This document shows positions 19,980-31,440 of a stretch of 64,000 bases of DNA, piece by piece (the stretch's first letter is position 1; every line of letters starts with the position of its first letter). The stretch lies in NCBI GenBank assembly GCA_021234155.1, contig JAJEKV010000001.1:27545768-27609767 (forward strand), read 5' to 3'. Source of the DNA: Isoetes taiwanensis (taxonomy: Eukaryota > Streptophyta > Lycopodiopsida > Isoetales > Isoetaceae). Both the position numbers and the translations under genes were made by a program. The notes beneath the pieces are model-generated. The model was not told where the DNA came from. It did not search any database and worked only from the letters and a program-made list of their open reading frames with translations.

Positions 19980-22370
19980 ATAGCAATGGCAGGTTCGATG
20001 GGGATACAACCAGAAAGGAGATGTCATTGGAAAATACATGGAACTAGGAGCATTTCGTCTGGTTGCGATGCATCTATGGCAAAAAAATGGTAAGTGTGCA
20101 TTTGTAGTAGCCGCTTAGATTATCTGAATCTCATCTCTTTTTATATCCCTGGTGGGATTTTCGGCTTGGTAGGCATGCCATGCTTATGCAGACATGCTGA
20201 GCCTATGTTGCCGATCATTCTTGCTATCAGACTTTATGAAGCAGAGTAATTTAAATGCTAAATCCAGCAAATATGGCAAAAGCAGTGCCTGGCTACCATG
20301 GCTAATGCCAGCTCGATGATATTACAGCTGAACAATAGATTCGTGGAGGTCTCAAGGATTGTGGAGCTATTGTTAATCAGACTCGCTTATTCAGGTTTGA
20401 ATGGTGTCTGTATTTGATGATCTTGTTTCTACTTTAAATGATAGAAATGGTAAAAAGATGTCCTGGTGTATACTTCACATTTTTGTTGCAGTTTGTCATG
20501 CTTATTGGGACTATCTAGCTCAGGTATTCATTGCTGTTTACATAAAATAGATGATGATCCAGCATTTCTTATTGAGCATTTACCTGGTGAGTTTTCTTAT
20601 GACATGTCATAAGGAGTCCATTTTTTTGAATGTCATAACAGGTATTGTTGAAACTGGTATCACACCATTTGGAAAGCTCAAAAATTTTACAACGGCAGAG
20701 CGGAGCACATTGATCTATTATTAAATGAACTCTGGTTTTGAGTATAGAATTATCAGCTGGGTTATTAAGCATTTTTGGCATCTGGGTTGAGTTGTGCTCC
20801 ACTACCAGGTATTTGCGAATGACTAGGTTCTTTTCTTCTAAAACAACATATTTTACATATGTGCATCATGATAAACACGTTAGTTAATTGGATTGGGCTG
20901 ACATTTCTCAATTGTGCATGTGACTTTAGCTTCAGATTTTGTGAGGAAATTGGGTCTGTGATAGAAGTTTAAATTTGTTAGTTTAAACCCACAGCTTATT
21001 CAAAAAGATGAATGAAGATTGTGCCATCTTGTTCTGCTGCACATCTCATTTTTTTAGACATAATTAAAGTTGTGTTATTTGATGCTTTTGAATGATTTAA
21101 GTTGTGTTTACATGATGCTTTATTCGTCTTGTTATTTGCAGATTATCAAAATCTACAGCTGGAAGAATTACGTAATTACGGTATAGCCATAATCCCTATG
21201 TTCTTATTGTTTTTTTTTTCTCGAGGTCAAGCATTTATGTACATCCATGCCATCCACATGATCCATATTGTGCCCATTCTTAGGATCATTTGTTTCAAAG
21301 TTACCAATTCTGAACTAAAGATTGTTAGAAAACATTTTTGGTAATTTCAGAACTCTGTGACACAAAGCCAGCATCATATAATTTCATAGAGGTACTTTCG
21401 TGTCAGGTCAAGCTTTTGTATTGCAAAATTAGAACTACTATGTCATGTAGCTTGGGTAAATGATATGCATTTCATGCATCTCTATTCTAAGTTTGTGATG
21501 CTTTTCATTTATGTTTCCAGCGAATAGTTTGTTTGTTTGAGCATATGAACATGCTATTATAAAGCAATTATCCACTTAGTTTCCACAAGTTCATAAATAT
21601 ATATCTGTTTTCCTTAAGCAGGGTTGGAGATAACTGGGTATGAACATGCTATTATAAAGCAATTATCCACTTAGTTTCCACAAGTTCATAAATATAGCTC
21701 TGTTTTCCTTAAGCAGGGTTGGAGATAACTGGGTACAGAGTCCCACGAGAGAATTCATTGTCATTCATTCTGCAGGTCAACGAGATGATGACCAGATTTG
21801 TAACCTAAGAACGGAGCTTAACACGCCTGCTTTCATCAAGTAATACAGAGGTGCTTGTCTTTTTATGTTAAATCCCCATCACTCTGTTTTGAACTGTTTA
21901 GAATTTATCTTCAAAAGGACTGTTATAAGTGCAGGAGAACAACGAAGTTTCAGAGGCAATGATAAAACAACCAAGTTTCAGGTTTACTACATTCGCCATT
22001 CTGAGGTAACACACGACTACCTTTTACATAACTGCAAAATTGACTTTATCTGACAATAGAATATTTGCATAGACCTACCATTTTTGTCATGTGAAATTCA
22101 CACATGGTTCAAAAGAGCAGTGCATTGGATAAATTGTATAAACTAAATGAAGTTTGATCACTTATACAGCTGCAGGAATCAAACGCTGGACTGATCCCCT
22201 TCTTGGAGCATATAGAGATTTTCTTCAAGGTTTTCCATGCCTCAATGTATTTTTCAAGAATAGAATACATAAATATATGATCTTTTTATTTGCAGATGTG
22301 TCTACATTTCACAACAAAAGGACGATATACAAAGGACGTGTATATTTATGCAGATATTTGTCGTGAAATG
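19980..22370 (+). pseudogene. Captured piece of an unidentified host gene, about ten exons with introns
   Basis: A series of short open segments bounded by AG and GT signals: to 20,089 (GKYMELGAFRLVAMHLWQ then GTAAGT); 20,328-20,394 (FVEVSRIVELLLIRLAYS); 20,492-20,586 (IDDDPAFLIEHLPG); 20,642-20,722 (GIVETGITPFGKLKNFTT, ends in TAA); 21,142-21,180 (DYQNLQLEELRNY); 21,351-21,391 (LCDTKPASYNFIE); 21,776-21,850; 21,935-22,005 (TTKFQVYYIRHSE); 22,170-22,229 (LQESNAGLIPFLEHIEIFF); from 22,296. Intron phases agree across at least two junctions (20,586/20,642 and 21,180/21,351). In-frame stops occur. The peptides look like a helical host protein, but I cannot name it. Such intron-bearing captures are typical of CACTA and Helitron transduplication. 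Confidence 0.55.
21545..21734 (+). repeat. 95-bp tandem duplication within the captured gene
   Basis: ATGAACATGCTATTATAAAG starts units at 21,545 and 21,640, nearly identical. Each includes the acceptor-like TTCCTTAAGCAG, so a possible intron end is duplicated. Confidence 0.9.
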
Positions 22371-22649
22371 TCTATCGTTCTTTTTATTTGCAGACGTGTA
22401 TATTTATACAAATTTCTTCCATTTCATGAACGACTGAATTGGCTGGAGCCCTTCGCGCATGGTTGGCATTGTAAATATTGTCAATTCTTGACATGTAACT
22501 ATGTGTTTGATTTAAATAAAGATTTTTTTGTTTTATATGCACTCTTTATCTCTTTTATGAATTTGTACCTTTAATACATGTTAAACTCATCATTATAATA
22601 AATTATATAAGAGTACATAGAAATAATCTAGATAAAAATACAAATGGCC

Positions 22650-23096
22650 TTGAATAATGACGAAAATGATTTGATGCATAAAGAATAAATATTTCTGACG
22701 AAATTTGTGATGAAATACTTAACGAAATTATTGATGTAAAATCTGATGAAAAATATGATGAAACCGGTGACGTTTAAGGTGTCAAAAAATCTGATGAAAA
22801 CTATGATGAAAATTCTGACGGTTAAAGTGTCGAAAATTTTGATGAAAACTATGATGAAAATTCCGTCGTTTAAAGTGACGAAAATTCTGATGAAAACTAT
22901 GATGAAAATTTTGATGATTCTTATCTGACGATTATACTGATGTTTTAGCTGATGATTATAATGATGAAATTCTGATGTAAAATCTGACGATTTTTCTGAC
23001 GAAATATTCATCAGAACATATTCATCAGAATATACATCACTTTCTAAGTCTGGGCAATTATGGGGTTCTGACGATTATTCTGACGAATTTTTTGAC
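22650..23096 (-). repeat. CACTA right subterminal repeats (TCTGACGA / TCTGATGA)
   Basis: The same motif as at the left end, now mostly on the opposite strand, every 10-15 bp. Many copies read GATGA instead of GACGA, which fits C-to-T decay at CpG sites. A nested tandem unit (TGATGAAAACTATGATGAAA) is repeated near 22,790-22,910. The 127-codon open frame on the minus strand here is a by-product of the repeat. Confidence 0.85.
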
Positions 23097-23105
23097 GCAA
23101 AGCTA

Positions 23106-23121
23106 TCATTCTCTTGTAGTG
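23106..23121 (-). repeat. CACTA right terminal inverted repeat
   Basis: TCATTCTCTTGTAGTG, the exact reverse complement of 7,365-7,380, followed by AAG (23,122-23,124), matching the AAG before the left end. Confidence 0.95.
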
Positions 23122-23580
23122 AAGGGGTATACACTTTCAGAGGGCGCTCACCTAGTCCAGGGCCTCCCCCCTCTACTGGATATCAAAAATTAGAGAAGAA
23201 AGTTTCTTTCACCGTACCGGATAAGGCTACCAACATTGCGGGAGCTTTCAGGGATATCCTTCAAGACATTCCCAAGGAGGCTCGTGAACAATTACGTAGG
23301 GACAGGGCTTGCTATACCATAAGTTTGTCAAAGACTGTGCCAAGCTCGCCGCACCTTTAATGGACCTGACCAAGCATGAAAAGGTTAGGGATTGGATGAC
23401 ACATTGGAAAGACAAGGTTTAGGCTGGGTTTCAAGCATTGAAGAATGCTTTGACAACGGCTCATGTTCTTACCATGCCAGATCCTCAAAAGGATAAGTGT
23501 GTTGCCACAGGTGCTAGTAAAGTAGCTACTGGTGGAGTCTTAATGCAAGAAGATCCTTAGTCGATTGGGCCAAGAGAGAT
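23122..23580 (+). pseudogene. gypsy gag right fragment fused by deletion to RT/RNase H
   Basis: Gag resumes where the left fragment stopped: RSPSPGPPP, then KKVSFTVPDK and IPKEAREQLRRDRACY up to the first zinc-knuckle cysteine. At about 23,317 it jumps to the RT-RNase H region (KFVKDCAKLAAPLMDLTKHE, then ATGGVLMQE), so roughly 1.4 kb relative to the element at 43.5-45.1 kb is missing. Two stops follow. The frame is one base out of step with the left gag fragment, so an indel also occurred near the insertion. Confidence 0.85.
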
Positions 23581-24124
23581 CCATTCTTTGGAAAGTGCGA
23601 CGAGTCAAGGCTTAGATACTAAAGAGAAACAACGTTAATTATAGTTATGTCTATAAAATTTTACTTAACCCTTAATATACAATGTCGAATAAGTCTAATA
23701 TAAAGTATATGAATGTAGTATAGATTAAATCATGGCAGGGCTGGAAGAAATTTTGTTATCGAGGCATCTACCAAAGGAAAAAAAATTTAAGGCTATAGGT
23801 CTAGGAATGTCAATACCTGGAAATTATTATTGTCGCCTAAAGAATATGCAAGGCGATAGTGGATTAGAATCCAACTTAGAAGTCTTTGTCTTATTCAGAG
23901 GAGTTCCCTTCCATCGCTCAGCATGAAAGTTCGTCGATATGGTTGCGGGAACTATTCCGCAGTGATGGTAAGAACCCTTAGGTTATCATGGTTGCACAAG
24001 TCCGGCAGAGTTGTTGCGGAAACAACGTTGGTTTAGGGAAGGGTGATTACTAGATAGAAGTCTTACTATAGAAACAGAGATACTATTAGTTAAGTAGAAC
24101 AAAAGACTATTATATTTGAAAGAA
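23581..24124. other. No confident gene
   Basis: AT-rich sequence after the gypsy fragment. A 64-codon ATG frame at 23,732-23,926 has no recognised domain and no supporting signal, so it is not called. Confidence 0.4.
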
Positions 24125-24345
24125 GGTTGTGATAGTAAAGGTTTTGGCTGGGTGGTGGGAGGTCAAGGGTTCAAGTCCCCGTACTACACTTCTATATAAA
24201 AAGTTGCTATGTAGAGAAAACAGAGTTACTAAGTGTGTATAAGAAATATGAAACACATAATTACATTCAAGGAAGCTTGGCGTGGTGGTAAATGCCTAAG
24301 GCTTTAGTTGGAAGGTTGCGAGTTCAAATCTATGTTAATAAACGG
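24125..24345 (+). repeat. Two tRNA-related (SINE-like) segments
   Basis: GGTCAAGGGTTCAAGTCCCC near 24,160 is a good B-box context. At 24,277 GCTTGGCGTGGTGGTAAATG (A-box-like) is followed about 40 bp later by GGTTGCGAGTTCAAATC (B-box-like), the arrangement of a tRNA-derived SINE head. Neither makes a complete tRNA by eye. Confidence 0.45.
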
Positions 24346-24439
24346 GCAAAAAGACATTTATACGAAGGAAATGTGCGTTTTTTTTTAAATACGAGTGCTT
24401 GTCGGGTGAAATACGAGTTTCTTTTCAATTCTAAGACAT

Positions 24440-25626
24440 TGTTTTGCTCGGCACGCACTCTGAGCTCTCGCGCCTAGTTGACGTCGTCTTGATGCCGGCC
24501 ATCTATGCCCCATAGTCAATTGAATGTCTCCAACGTGTTGGTGCAAAAATCGCCTCAATCCAAGTTACGTAGAGAAAGTTATGGCCCATGGAAACAAGGA
24601 ACCTCTTTTTCTCCAAAAACTTAACATACTTGATTCTAAGGACTCACACCTTAATTCCTAACTAGCTTAATCCTGGTCAACATATATACTAGCTATGGAA
24701 TTGAGATAGTTTAACTTAAGTTAAAGCCCCCCTACAACTAACCAATCTGACTAGTTAGACTATGGCCAGTGCAATGATTTGGTCTACCAGAATCATGCTC
24801 TGATACCACTGTGGCACTCTCCGAGTCCATACGATGCTCCCATCATAAAAATACGGGAAATTCTTCTCCCATGGCGACTCCATCACCAGGAAAGGGCCCT
24901 CTGTCCGACTTGGACCACTTGTGATGGCCAAGCATCCGGGTAAAAGACACGGAGGTGTCATTCGCCCCACGCCTTCTATGGGAATCCTATATGGCGGAAA
25001 CATACATACATGTTAGCACCTGGCAACAATACTAATAAACAATATACCACCACGAAGGGTGGCCCATTATCATCAATACAACTAACAACAAAATACCAAC
25101 ATAACAAAGGAAATACACCATAAATAAGGGCTCTACCCCAAGCTCAGACTCATGGGAGTCGACTGACAGTCAAGGCCTACGGATAACAGCAGACAGAAGT
25201 ATAACATGGCGTTGGCTGGCATAGAACAATGGCTAGAGTAGTCCACTCCATCCGCTCTTCCTGTGCACACTTTGCAGATAGGCCGAAACATGCTATGGCA
25301 TGATTGTAGCCTTCCGTGGAACAACTTGTTCGTGCGACTCCCCATGAAGGGAAGAAACGGCAGTCGACTGACTACTTCTCGACATTCGTGGCAGCGTCAC
25401 TTTCTACTTGACGCATCGTTGCCCTGGAAGAAGCGTCTCATGGAATCACCCTATAGGACTACTCTGGGTTACATCTCCCCAGTCCGATGAGGCAGGTCAG
25501 GGAGGCGTCCCCTTTCTGGGCATGAGGATCCATGGGTGTGCTAAAGAACACGCGCCATCTCGACAACCCCGCATCCGTACCCGATTAAACCCGCCAAAAT
25601 CCATGGGCCGCCTCGGCGCACCCATC
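24440..25626 (-). mobile_element. gypsy 5' LTR with PBS and leader, reverse orientation, truncated
   Basis: On the minus strand an LTR end (GTGCCACA at 24,810) is followed by one base and TGGTATCAGAGC (24,797-24,808), a classic initiator-tRNA-Met primer site, then an untranslated leader to about 24,440. The LTR body to 25,626 matches in order, with divergence, the LTRs at 36,010-36,884 and 47,649-49,218 (for example the segment with CCTGCCTCATCGG and CGGGTACGGATGCGGGG). Its 5' part is cut off by the LINE fragment at 25,627. Confidence 0.8.
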
Positions 25627-27298
25627 TGACGAACTCCTCTTCCCATTAAAAAGAACGGGGAGGGCTCCCCATGGCACACAATTGTAGCTTGTGCTGACGT
25701 GTGAAGCTTCATAACTATTTCTGTAAAACGTGGATTACAACCCAAAGCCGAAAGCACACTAGACAAAAACTCCCAGCGCACACTGTCATATATATGCCTT
25801 CGCAAAATTGAGCTTAAGATAAACAACTCCCTGACCTGTTTTCCTAGCCCAATACAAGCCCTCATAAACTGCAGCAACGTTAGTTAAGATGCTTCTTCCT
25901 GGGATGAACACGGACTGAACCTTATTAATAGAGGATGCTAGAACCAATTTAAGCTTTTCTGCCAAAGCTTTTGCAATAATCTTATACACAGAGGAGAGCA
26001 AAGAAATAAGCCTCCAATCATTGATCGTGGATGGCTGTTTGACCTTAGGGATCAGGGAAATGCAGGCGGTATTAAGAATTCTATCCATTTCATGAGAGGG
26101 CAACAAATCAAGATAGACCTGATACACTGACTCTCCAGCCCATTCCCAATAAGTCTGAAAGAATTCCACAACACACCATCCAGCCCGGGACACTTATCCT
26201 TAGCCATGCATATACATGCACCCTCTAAATCTTCCTTGAAGAGTTCCTGTTCTAAACTATCACGCTGATGGTGCAAGATAGATGGCTTAGCAGCTGCCAA
26301 AACCAGATCCTGCATTTCTTGCTCGTATGGAAACGACTGCTTAGCAAAGAACATTGAAAAATGGCCGTGCACATACCTCTGGAGATCAGCAGGATCCTCC
26401 AATTTACAACCATCTGACAAAGTAAGGGATGCCATTGATGCTGCATATTGATGCTGCCTTGCTGCCCTAAAGAAAACCGAAGAGCTCGTGTCTCCTTGTT
26501 TCAGCCAAGCAAGTCCAGACTTCACCTGAGCTTCCTTAACTTTGACCTACTTTAGAGATATGATCTGCTGCAGTATGTCATTCTCATGGATGCCATCAGA
26601 AGGTTGTGCCCGAATCTGCTCCAACTCTCTATAGAGTAAGTGGAGTTCCTGTCGCTTCTGCTGAACTCGCTGCCTACCAAAACCCTTGGCAAAACGTTTA
26701 ACCCTAGCAAATGCTGCCACCATGCCTGCCATTCCACTTAGAGAGGAGAAGATATTGAGCCACAAGTCTCGACAATGAGACGAGAAGACTTCATCTGTCA
26801 AGAAGCGGGTGTTCAGACGAAACACTGTTCTGGAGGATTTGGGGGTAGAAGTATTCTGCCTACACAACAATTGAGGATAATGATCTGAAATGGAGGTGGA
26901 AAGAATGTTGCTCCTATGCAGAGAGGGTACTTCATCCAATGTGCGAGGGGAGGCATAACATCTATCATGCCTGGCATAGGCCCGCCCCACCCCGATCTGC
27001 CTATTGCACCATGCGAAAGACAAATCTCCTTCCATCTCTACCATAGCCAAATCCTGCAACAATCTAGACCATTGGTCCCTCTCAAAACCCTGCACAATCT
27101 GCGCACCAGGGCCGGAGCGATCCTCTGCCTTCTCTACCATATTAAAGTCTCCTAGTAGCAACCAGGCTACTTGCAAACCACCAAGATTCCTTATATTGTT
27201 TCTTATTGTGGCCCATAGAGCACCTCTTTGACATGGTTGGTTTGAGGCATAGACATTCACAATCCTCCATTCCTGCCCTCCCTCAAGCATGCAGTCAA
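25627..27298 (-). mobile_element. LINE fragment: internal part of ORF2 only
   Basis: Minus-strand copy of the LINE at 1-4,690. It covers the endonuclease second half (VNVYASNQPCQRGALW, LLGDFNMVEKAEDRSG, SDHYPQLL), the linker with KQGDTSSSVFFRAARQ, and the RT up to PSPFFLMGRGVRQ, where it stops at an LTR junction. The catalytic FADD region and all of the 3' half are absent. Frames break at least three times (27,302, 26,525, 26,193, 25,877 blocks). Loss of the 3' side is unlike target-primed truncation, which removes 5' sequence, so a later rearrangement is implied. Confidence 0.88.
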
Positions 27299-29454
27299 GC
27301 ATGCTTTTTGCAAAGAGATGTGCTAATTTTCTGGAAATTCGTGTTTAGGTCTGACAGACTGTTACAAGCTATGAACATCAAGCAAATCTTGAACTACTTG
27401 ATGCTTGAGTGTTCTTTTTTGTCTTTTGGAGTAAGTACCTATGCTATCTATGCCTTTGCAGGTGAAAGAATGCAAATTACTCAAGGTAAATGCAAGTATT
27501 GACTAGTATGAGTAGATTATTGATCTAGTAATGCAAGTGCAAATTTCTATCAGAAGACTATGCAGGATCATCACTAACCTATGCTATAGATGCTCACATG
27601 CAACAATTTTTGCTATCTTTCTCGTGCTAGAGTGCAGGGGTCAACTATTATATCTTCATGATGCCTAACACAAAGTCAACAGAAACCATTCACAAATGTT
27701 TCAACAAGGATCGAATTTTCATTCAATTAAGAATCACACAACAAGCAAAAACAATCTCCAGCTCTACGTCTTAGGCACAGGATCAAATAAGGTATACAGT
27801 CAGGTAACTCACAGAAATCATCAGTAATCCATGCATAATCTGGCATGTGGAAGGCCAATCCAAGCTCAACCCTCAGAAATGGTCTTTATTCAAAGATCTT
27901 GATCCGTTTTTCGCCTCGAAGCCCTCAAAAAAAACTCTGAACAATTTCCCCTCTTTTCAAATCCCCTGTTCAGTACTGTTCTTGGCAAATATGGGCTAGA
28001 TTTTTGTTTTTTAGTTTATTTGATGAGTTCTTGGTGCAATACAAGCCGATCCAATGGTCAAGGGCATGATTGGGTGGTTGATTCGGGTAAATTTGCAGGA
28101 TCTTGGCATATCTGCAGATTAGGGTTCTTGGTAGAAATGTTCGAGATATCCCACAGGCATTTTTTAAGACGGACGACCAAGGTATGTGAGAAATAATAAA
28201 TCCAATATTATTAATAATTTACGGGCTATATCTACGTGGGCCTCGGTACCTCCATCGCCCCACGCGCCCGGGTATACCACGTGGCAGGGGGTGATTGGAC
28301 GGGGAATCTAGGCTGGGGGTAGATAGGAAATTTTTTTGCAAAATATAGATAGCCTGGCACATTTGCCAAGAAATCAAATATGAAGGCCCAAATGAACATA
28401 TTTTTGAAATTTCTTTTTTTGCAAAAAGAATCTTTTTTGATGCTCTCCATGATGGTGGAATCTTTTTTGCAAAATTAAAATTTTCATTTTTTGGCTTAAA
28501 GAGGGTATGGAAATGGCGAGGTGGCAAGTAGGCAAGATGAGTTGGCAAGAAGAAGATGACGTGGCAAAAGGGGTGATTAGGTGTCAAACAACTTGGCAAG
28601 GAATATTTTTTCTAGTCAAAACATGTGATGAGGTGGAGATGATGAATGTGACATGTGGATGATGATGTGGAGGTGTTGGTGATGATGTGGTAAGATAACA
28701 TGTCACCCTTATGATCTTAAACAATTATTTTGAAGAATCTTTGAAAATAATGGAATTTTCAATGGGGTGACACGTGTCTGATGTGACATGGCAATGAGGA
28801 TGATGTGTATGATGACTTGGCCATTTTAAGCGATGACATAGGTCAATTCAATGCTAATGCATATTAATTGCATTCTTTAGGCAAATCTTTGACTTTTGTT
28901 GCTCCCCTTAGGAATTTGGCACTTTCTCTCACCATTTGACTTCTAGAGAGAGAATTTGACCCTAGACCATGAGTATGGCCAAATCAAGTGAAAATTTTGC
29001 TTTTTACAAGATGGTGATGGTATGGTGGGTGTGTGTAGTGTGAATGACATATGAATAAGAAGTGACTAGAAAAAATCTCCTAGGCCAATTTGCTTTGGGA
29101 AATGAAAGCTAGACATGGAACTTAAGGTCACATAGGCATGTTTTCATGGCAAAGGATATGGAAGGCTTGAGATGGAGATCATAGGCCAAGAACTCAAATG
29201 GAAACATCACATACCATAAACACTTCAAGGGGTCTTCAAATCTTCAAAGTTATCTTGCTTGAATCACCTTCCTTAGCATGCTTGTGTGATCTTTCATGAA
29301 TGTCCTCACCTTGGTCTACAAGTCTCCACTTCATAATGTGCAAAGGTGCATTCTCTTCCTATGAATTGTGCTTGTGTATCTGTATTCAAATCCAAGTGTA
29401 AGCATGAGTCAATCACATTGTGTCTTGCTCTTCTATGCTACCATAGCATGGCAG
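27299..29454. other. No gene seen; GATGATG-rich repeats
   Basis: Mixed AT-rich sequence. About 28,620-28,850 is rich in GATGATGTGGAGGTG-type short repeats. A 126-codon minus-strand frame at 28,219-28,599 lacks domain features and is not called. Confidence 0.4.
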
Positions 29455-29590
29455 CACTCCTTGGTCCGATGAGGCAGGAAAGGGATGAATCCCCTTTAGA
29501 ATCACAATGGTTCCATGGGTGTGCAGAGGATACGTGCCACCCCGGTGCACGCGTATCCATACCCAACTTACCCCCCTAAATCTATAACAT
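29455..29590 (-). repeat. Isolated gypsy LTR fragment
   Basis: The segment around GTCCGATGAGGCAGGAAAGG and TTCCATGGGTGTGC matches the same part of the LTRs at 25,480-25,560, 36,470-36,550 and 48,590-48,660. Only about 135 bp are present. Confidence 0.75.
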
Positions 29591-31440
29591 AAACATGCTA
29601 TACCTTGACCACCATTGTCGAAATCTACACTTCTGAAGTGATCTCCCTTTCATAAGCTGGATATATGTAATCCATTTTCCACATTAGTATAATACCTCTC
29701 TAACGTATTCTATGGCAGATAATCATACACCACTTCTCCCTCAACTACATGGTGCTATAGCCAATATCCTCTTACATTGAATGGCAATATATCTGCCACA
29801 TGACATATCAATCCTCGTCATTATTAAGTATATCTTTTTGGATCGCTTAACTTCCAGTGATTCAATGGGATCACAAACATCGTGCTAGCAATTCTTTCAG
29901 GTATAGATCCAAAATAAGGATACCTTACCACTCCTTATTTCCGGTTTATATCCAAGCTCTTATATATATTCCATGTGACTATCCTTGGCAGACGGGGTCA
30001 CTTAGCTAGTCAAGGATTACAAAATGGTTTTCCTTCTTGTAACAATGTCGTCTTGACATTCCCTATGTACTCATGGGATATTTAATATTCCGCTTAATCA
30101 TCACCCTCTAGTTCAAACTTTACCTAACTCAGCTTCCTAGGAGCAGACGTGTGACTGCCCCCACCATTTTTTATAGAGCTATATCAGCTTCCATGTCACC
30201 AAATAGATTGTTTTTCCATAGGTCATGCTTAATTCACGCCTAAGCTAAAACCTCAAGGTCTCATTGTTTTATACAATGTATCTTGTTTCCCCAAACCCGA
30301 ACTTTTATTACAGTGCAATTTACTCGAGTCAATCCATATTACAATAAGGGGAGGTGCCCATGTATGGTGCAGTTAAGGGGAGATTGGCATGAATTTGTTG
30401 CTCGGATCCCAAAATTGGTTCCAATTTTTTGATGAACTTGTGCCCTACAAACCCCTCTACAACTGTAAGAAGAAAAAATACGAAATTAAATTTTGAAGAA
30501 GAGATAATAGAACTGTACTACAAGGGGGTCTATGAACCATTATGATGATATCTTGAACCTAATGGTGCAGTTTAACAGCCCAATACCTCTGCTGGTGCAG
30601 TTACTGCACCTACTTTGATGACAACATGATACTATGATGGTGCACTAGCTGTACCTAAGCTGTTCACAAGAAAATATGTAATGGCGCAGCACACCTACCA
30701 TTCTTGTGCATATATTGAACCTGCAATCGTGCATATGTAGAAACCCAACAGCAATAGCTCCACTTGCACCTGTTTGTTCCAAGTACCCCAATGGTGATAA
30801 CTACATGCCCAACTAGTGGTTTGTCAGTACCTAGATTTTACACATAAATTTAAACTGAACATAAGTAAGGAAAGGAATTGAACCTCTCAGAGTTTCCAGC
30901 CGTACTAAACTAGCCATGTCTTTAATATAATTACTCTTCATGATCAGACATGGCAGGTTTAAAGGAGAGTTTGCAAATTAAATAAGATTCAGATGCATAA
31001 CTAATTTGTAAGATGAAGCAGCAAGCTTTCCAAAAGAAAGAATTGTGAACATATAATTTTAAATATAAGAATTATTTCAACGTGGGCGGGTGCAAGTCTC
31101 ACCAACCATGCCTTCAAAAAAAAAAAAAAAACATAAGAACACGCCTAGCTTAAGTAAACATGAATTGAATAAGAAAACATACCTGATCTGATCTCTACAC
31201 AATTCTGAATACCCTTATCATTCATTTATTGAAGTATGCACACAAGAAGCCCTACCATTAAAGAACAAATAACATAAGAAAGGTGCCCGATATGGTACAA
31301 GTTCATTAAATGGTGAAGAAAATTACAGAAATTGTATTTAAGTCTTAGCTTCACAATTATAAGTTACACAACACATCTTCAATTTCATCAAAATGATCAA
31401 AACCTGCAGATAAACAAATACATAATACTTCATATTATGA
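29591..31440. other. No gene seen; degenerate GTGCA repeats and a poly-A tail
   Basis: Around 30,355-30,740 the pentamer-containing phrases GGTGCAGTT, CTGCACC and GTGCA recur on both strands without strict period. At 31,084-31,131 GGGCGGGTGCAAGTCTCACC is followed by an A run, as at the end of a tRNA-derived SINE, but the head is missing. Confidence 0.35.

Larger units (their letters stand above)
7365..23121. mobile_element. 15.76-kb CACTA (En/Spm) transposon with captured cargo
   Basis: Both ends carry the same 16-bp inverted terminus, CACTACAAGAGAATGA, with weaker matching for about 25 bp further in. The flanks show a 3-bp direct duplication, AAG (7,362-7,364 and 23,122-23,124), the size made by CACTA transposases. 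The two flanking sequences are consecutive parts of one gypsy gag. Just inside each end are dense arrays of a CGTCAGA-like motif in opposite orientations, as expected for subterminal transposase-binding sites. I recognise no CACTA transposase (TNPD type) inside, so the element is probably non-autonomous. Its interior holds a zinc-ribbon gene, a RING-H2 fragment, a Helitron Rep-helicase block and a multi-exon gene piece. Confidence 0.92.

Noticed and set aside
22628-23011. 127-codon minus-strand frame
   Set aside because: Low-complexity Phe/Ile-rich translation of the right subterminal repeats.
28219-28599. 126-codon minus-strand ORF
   Set aside because: No domain, composition follows local base content, and no start or splice context supports it.
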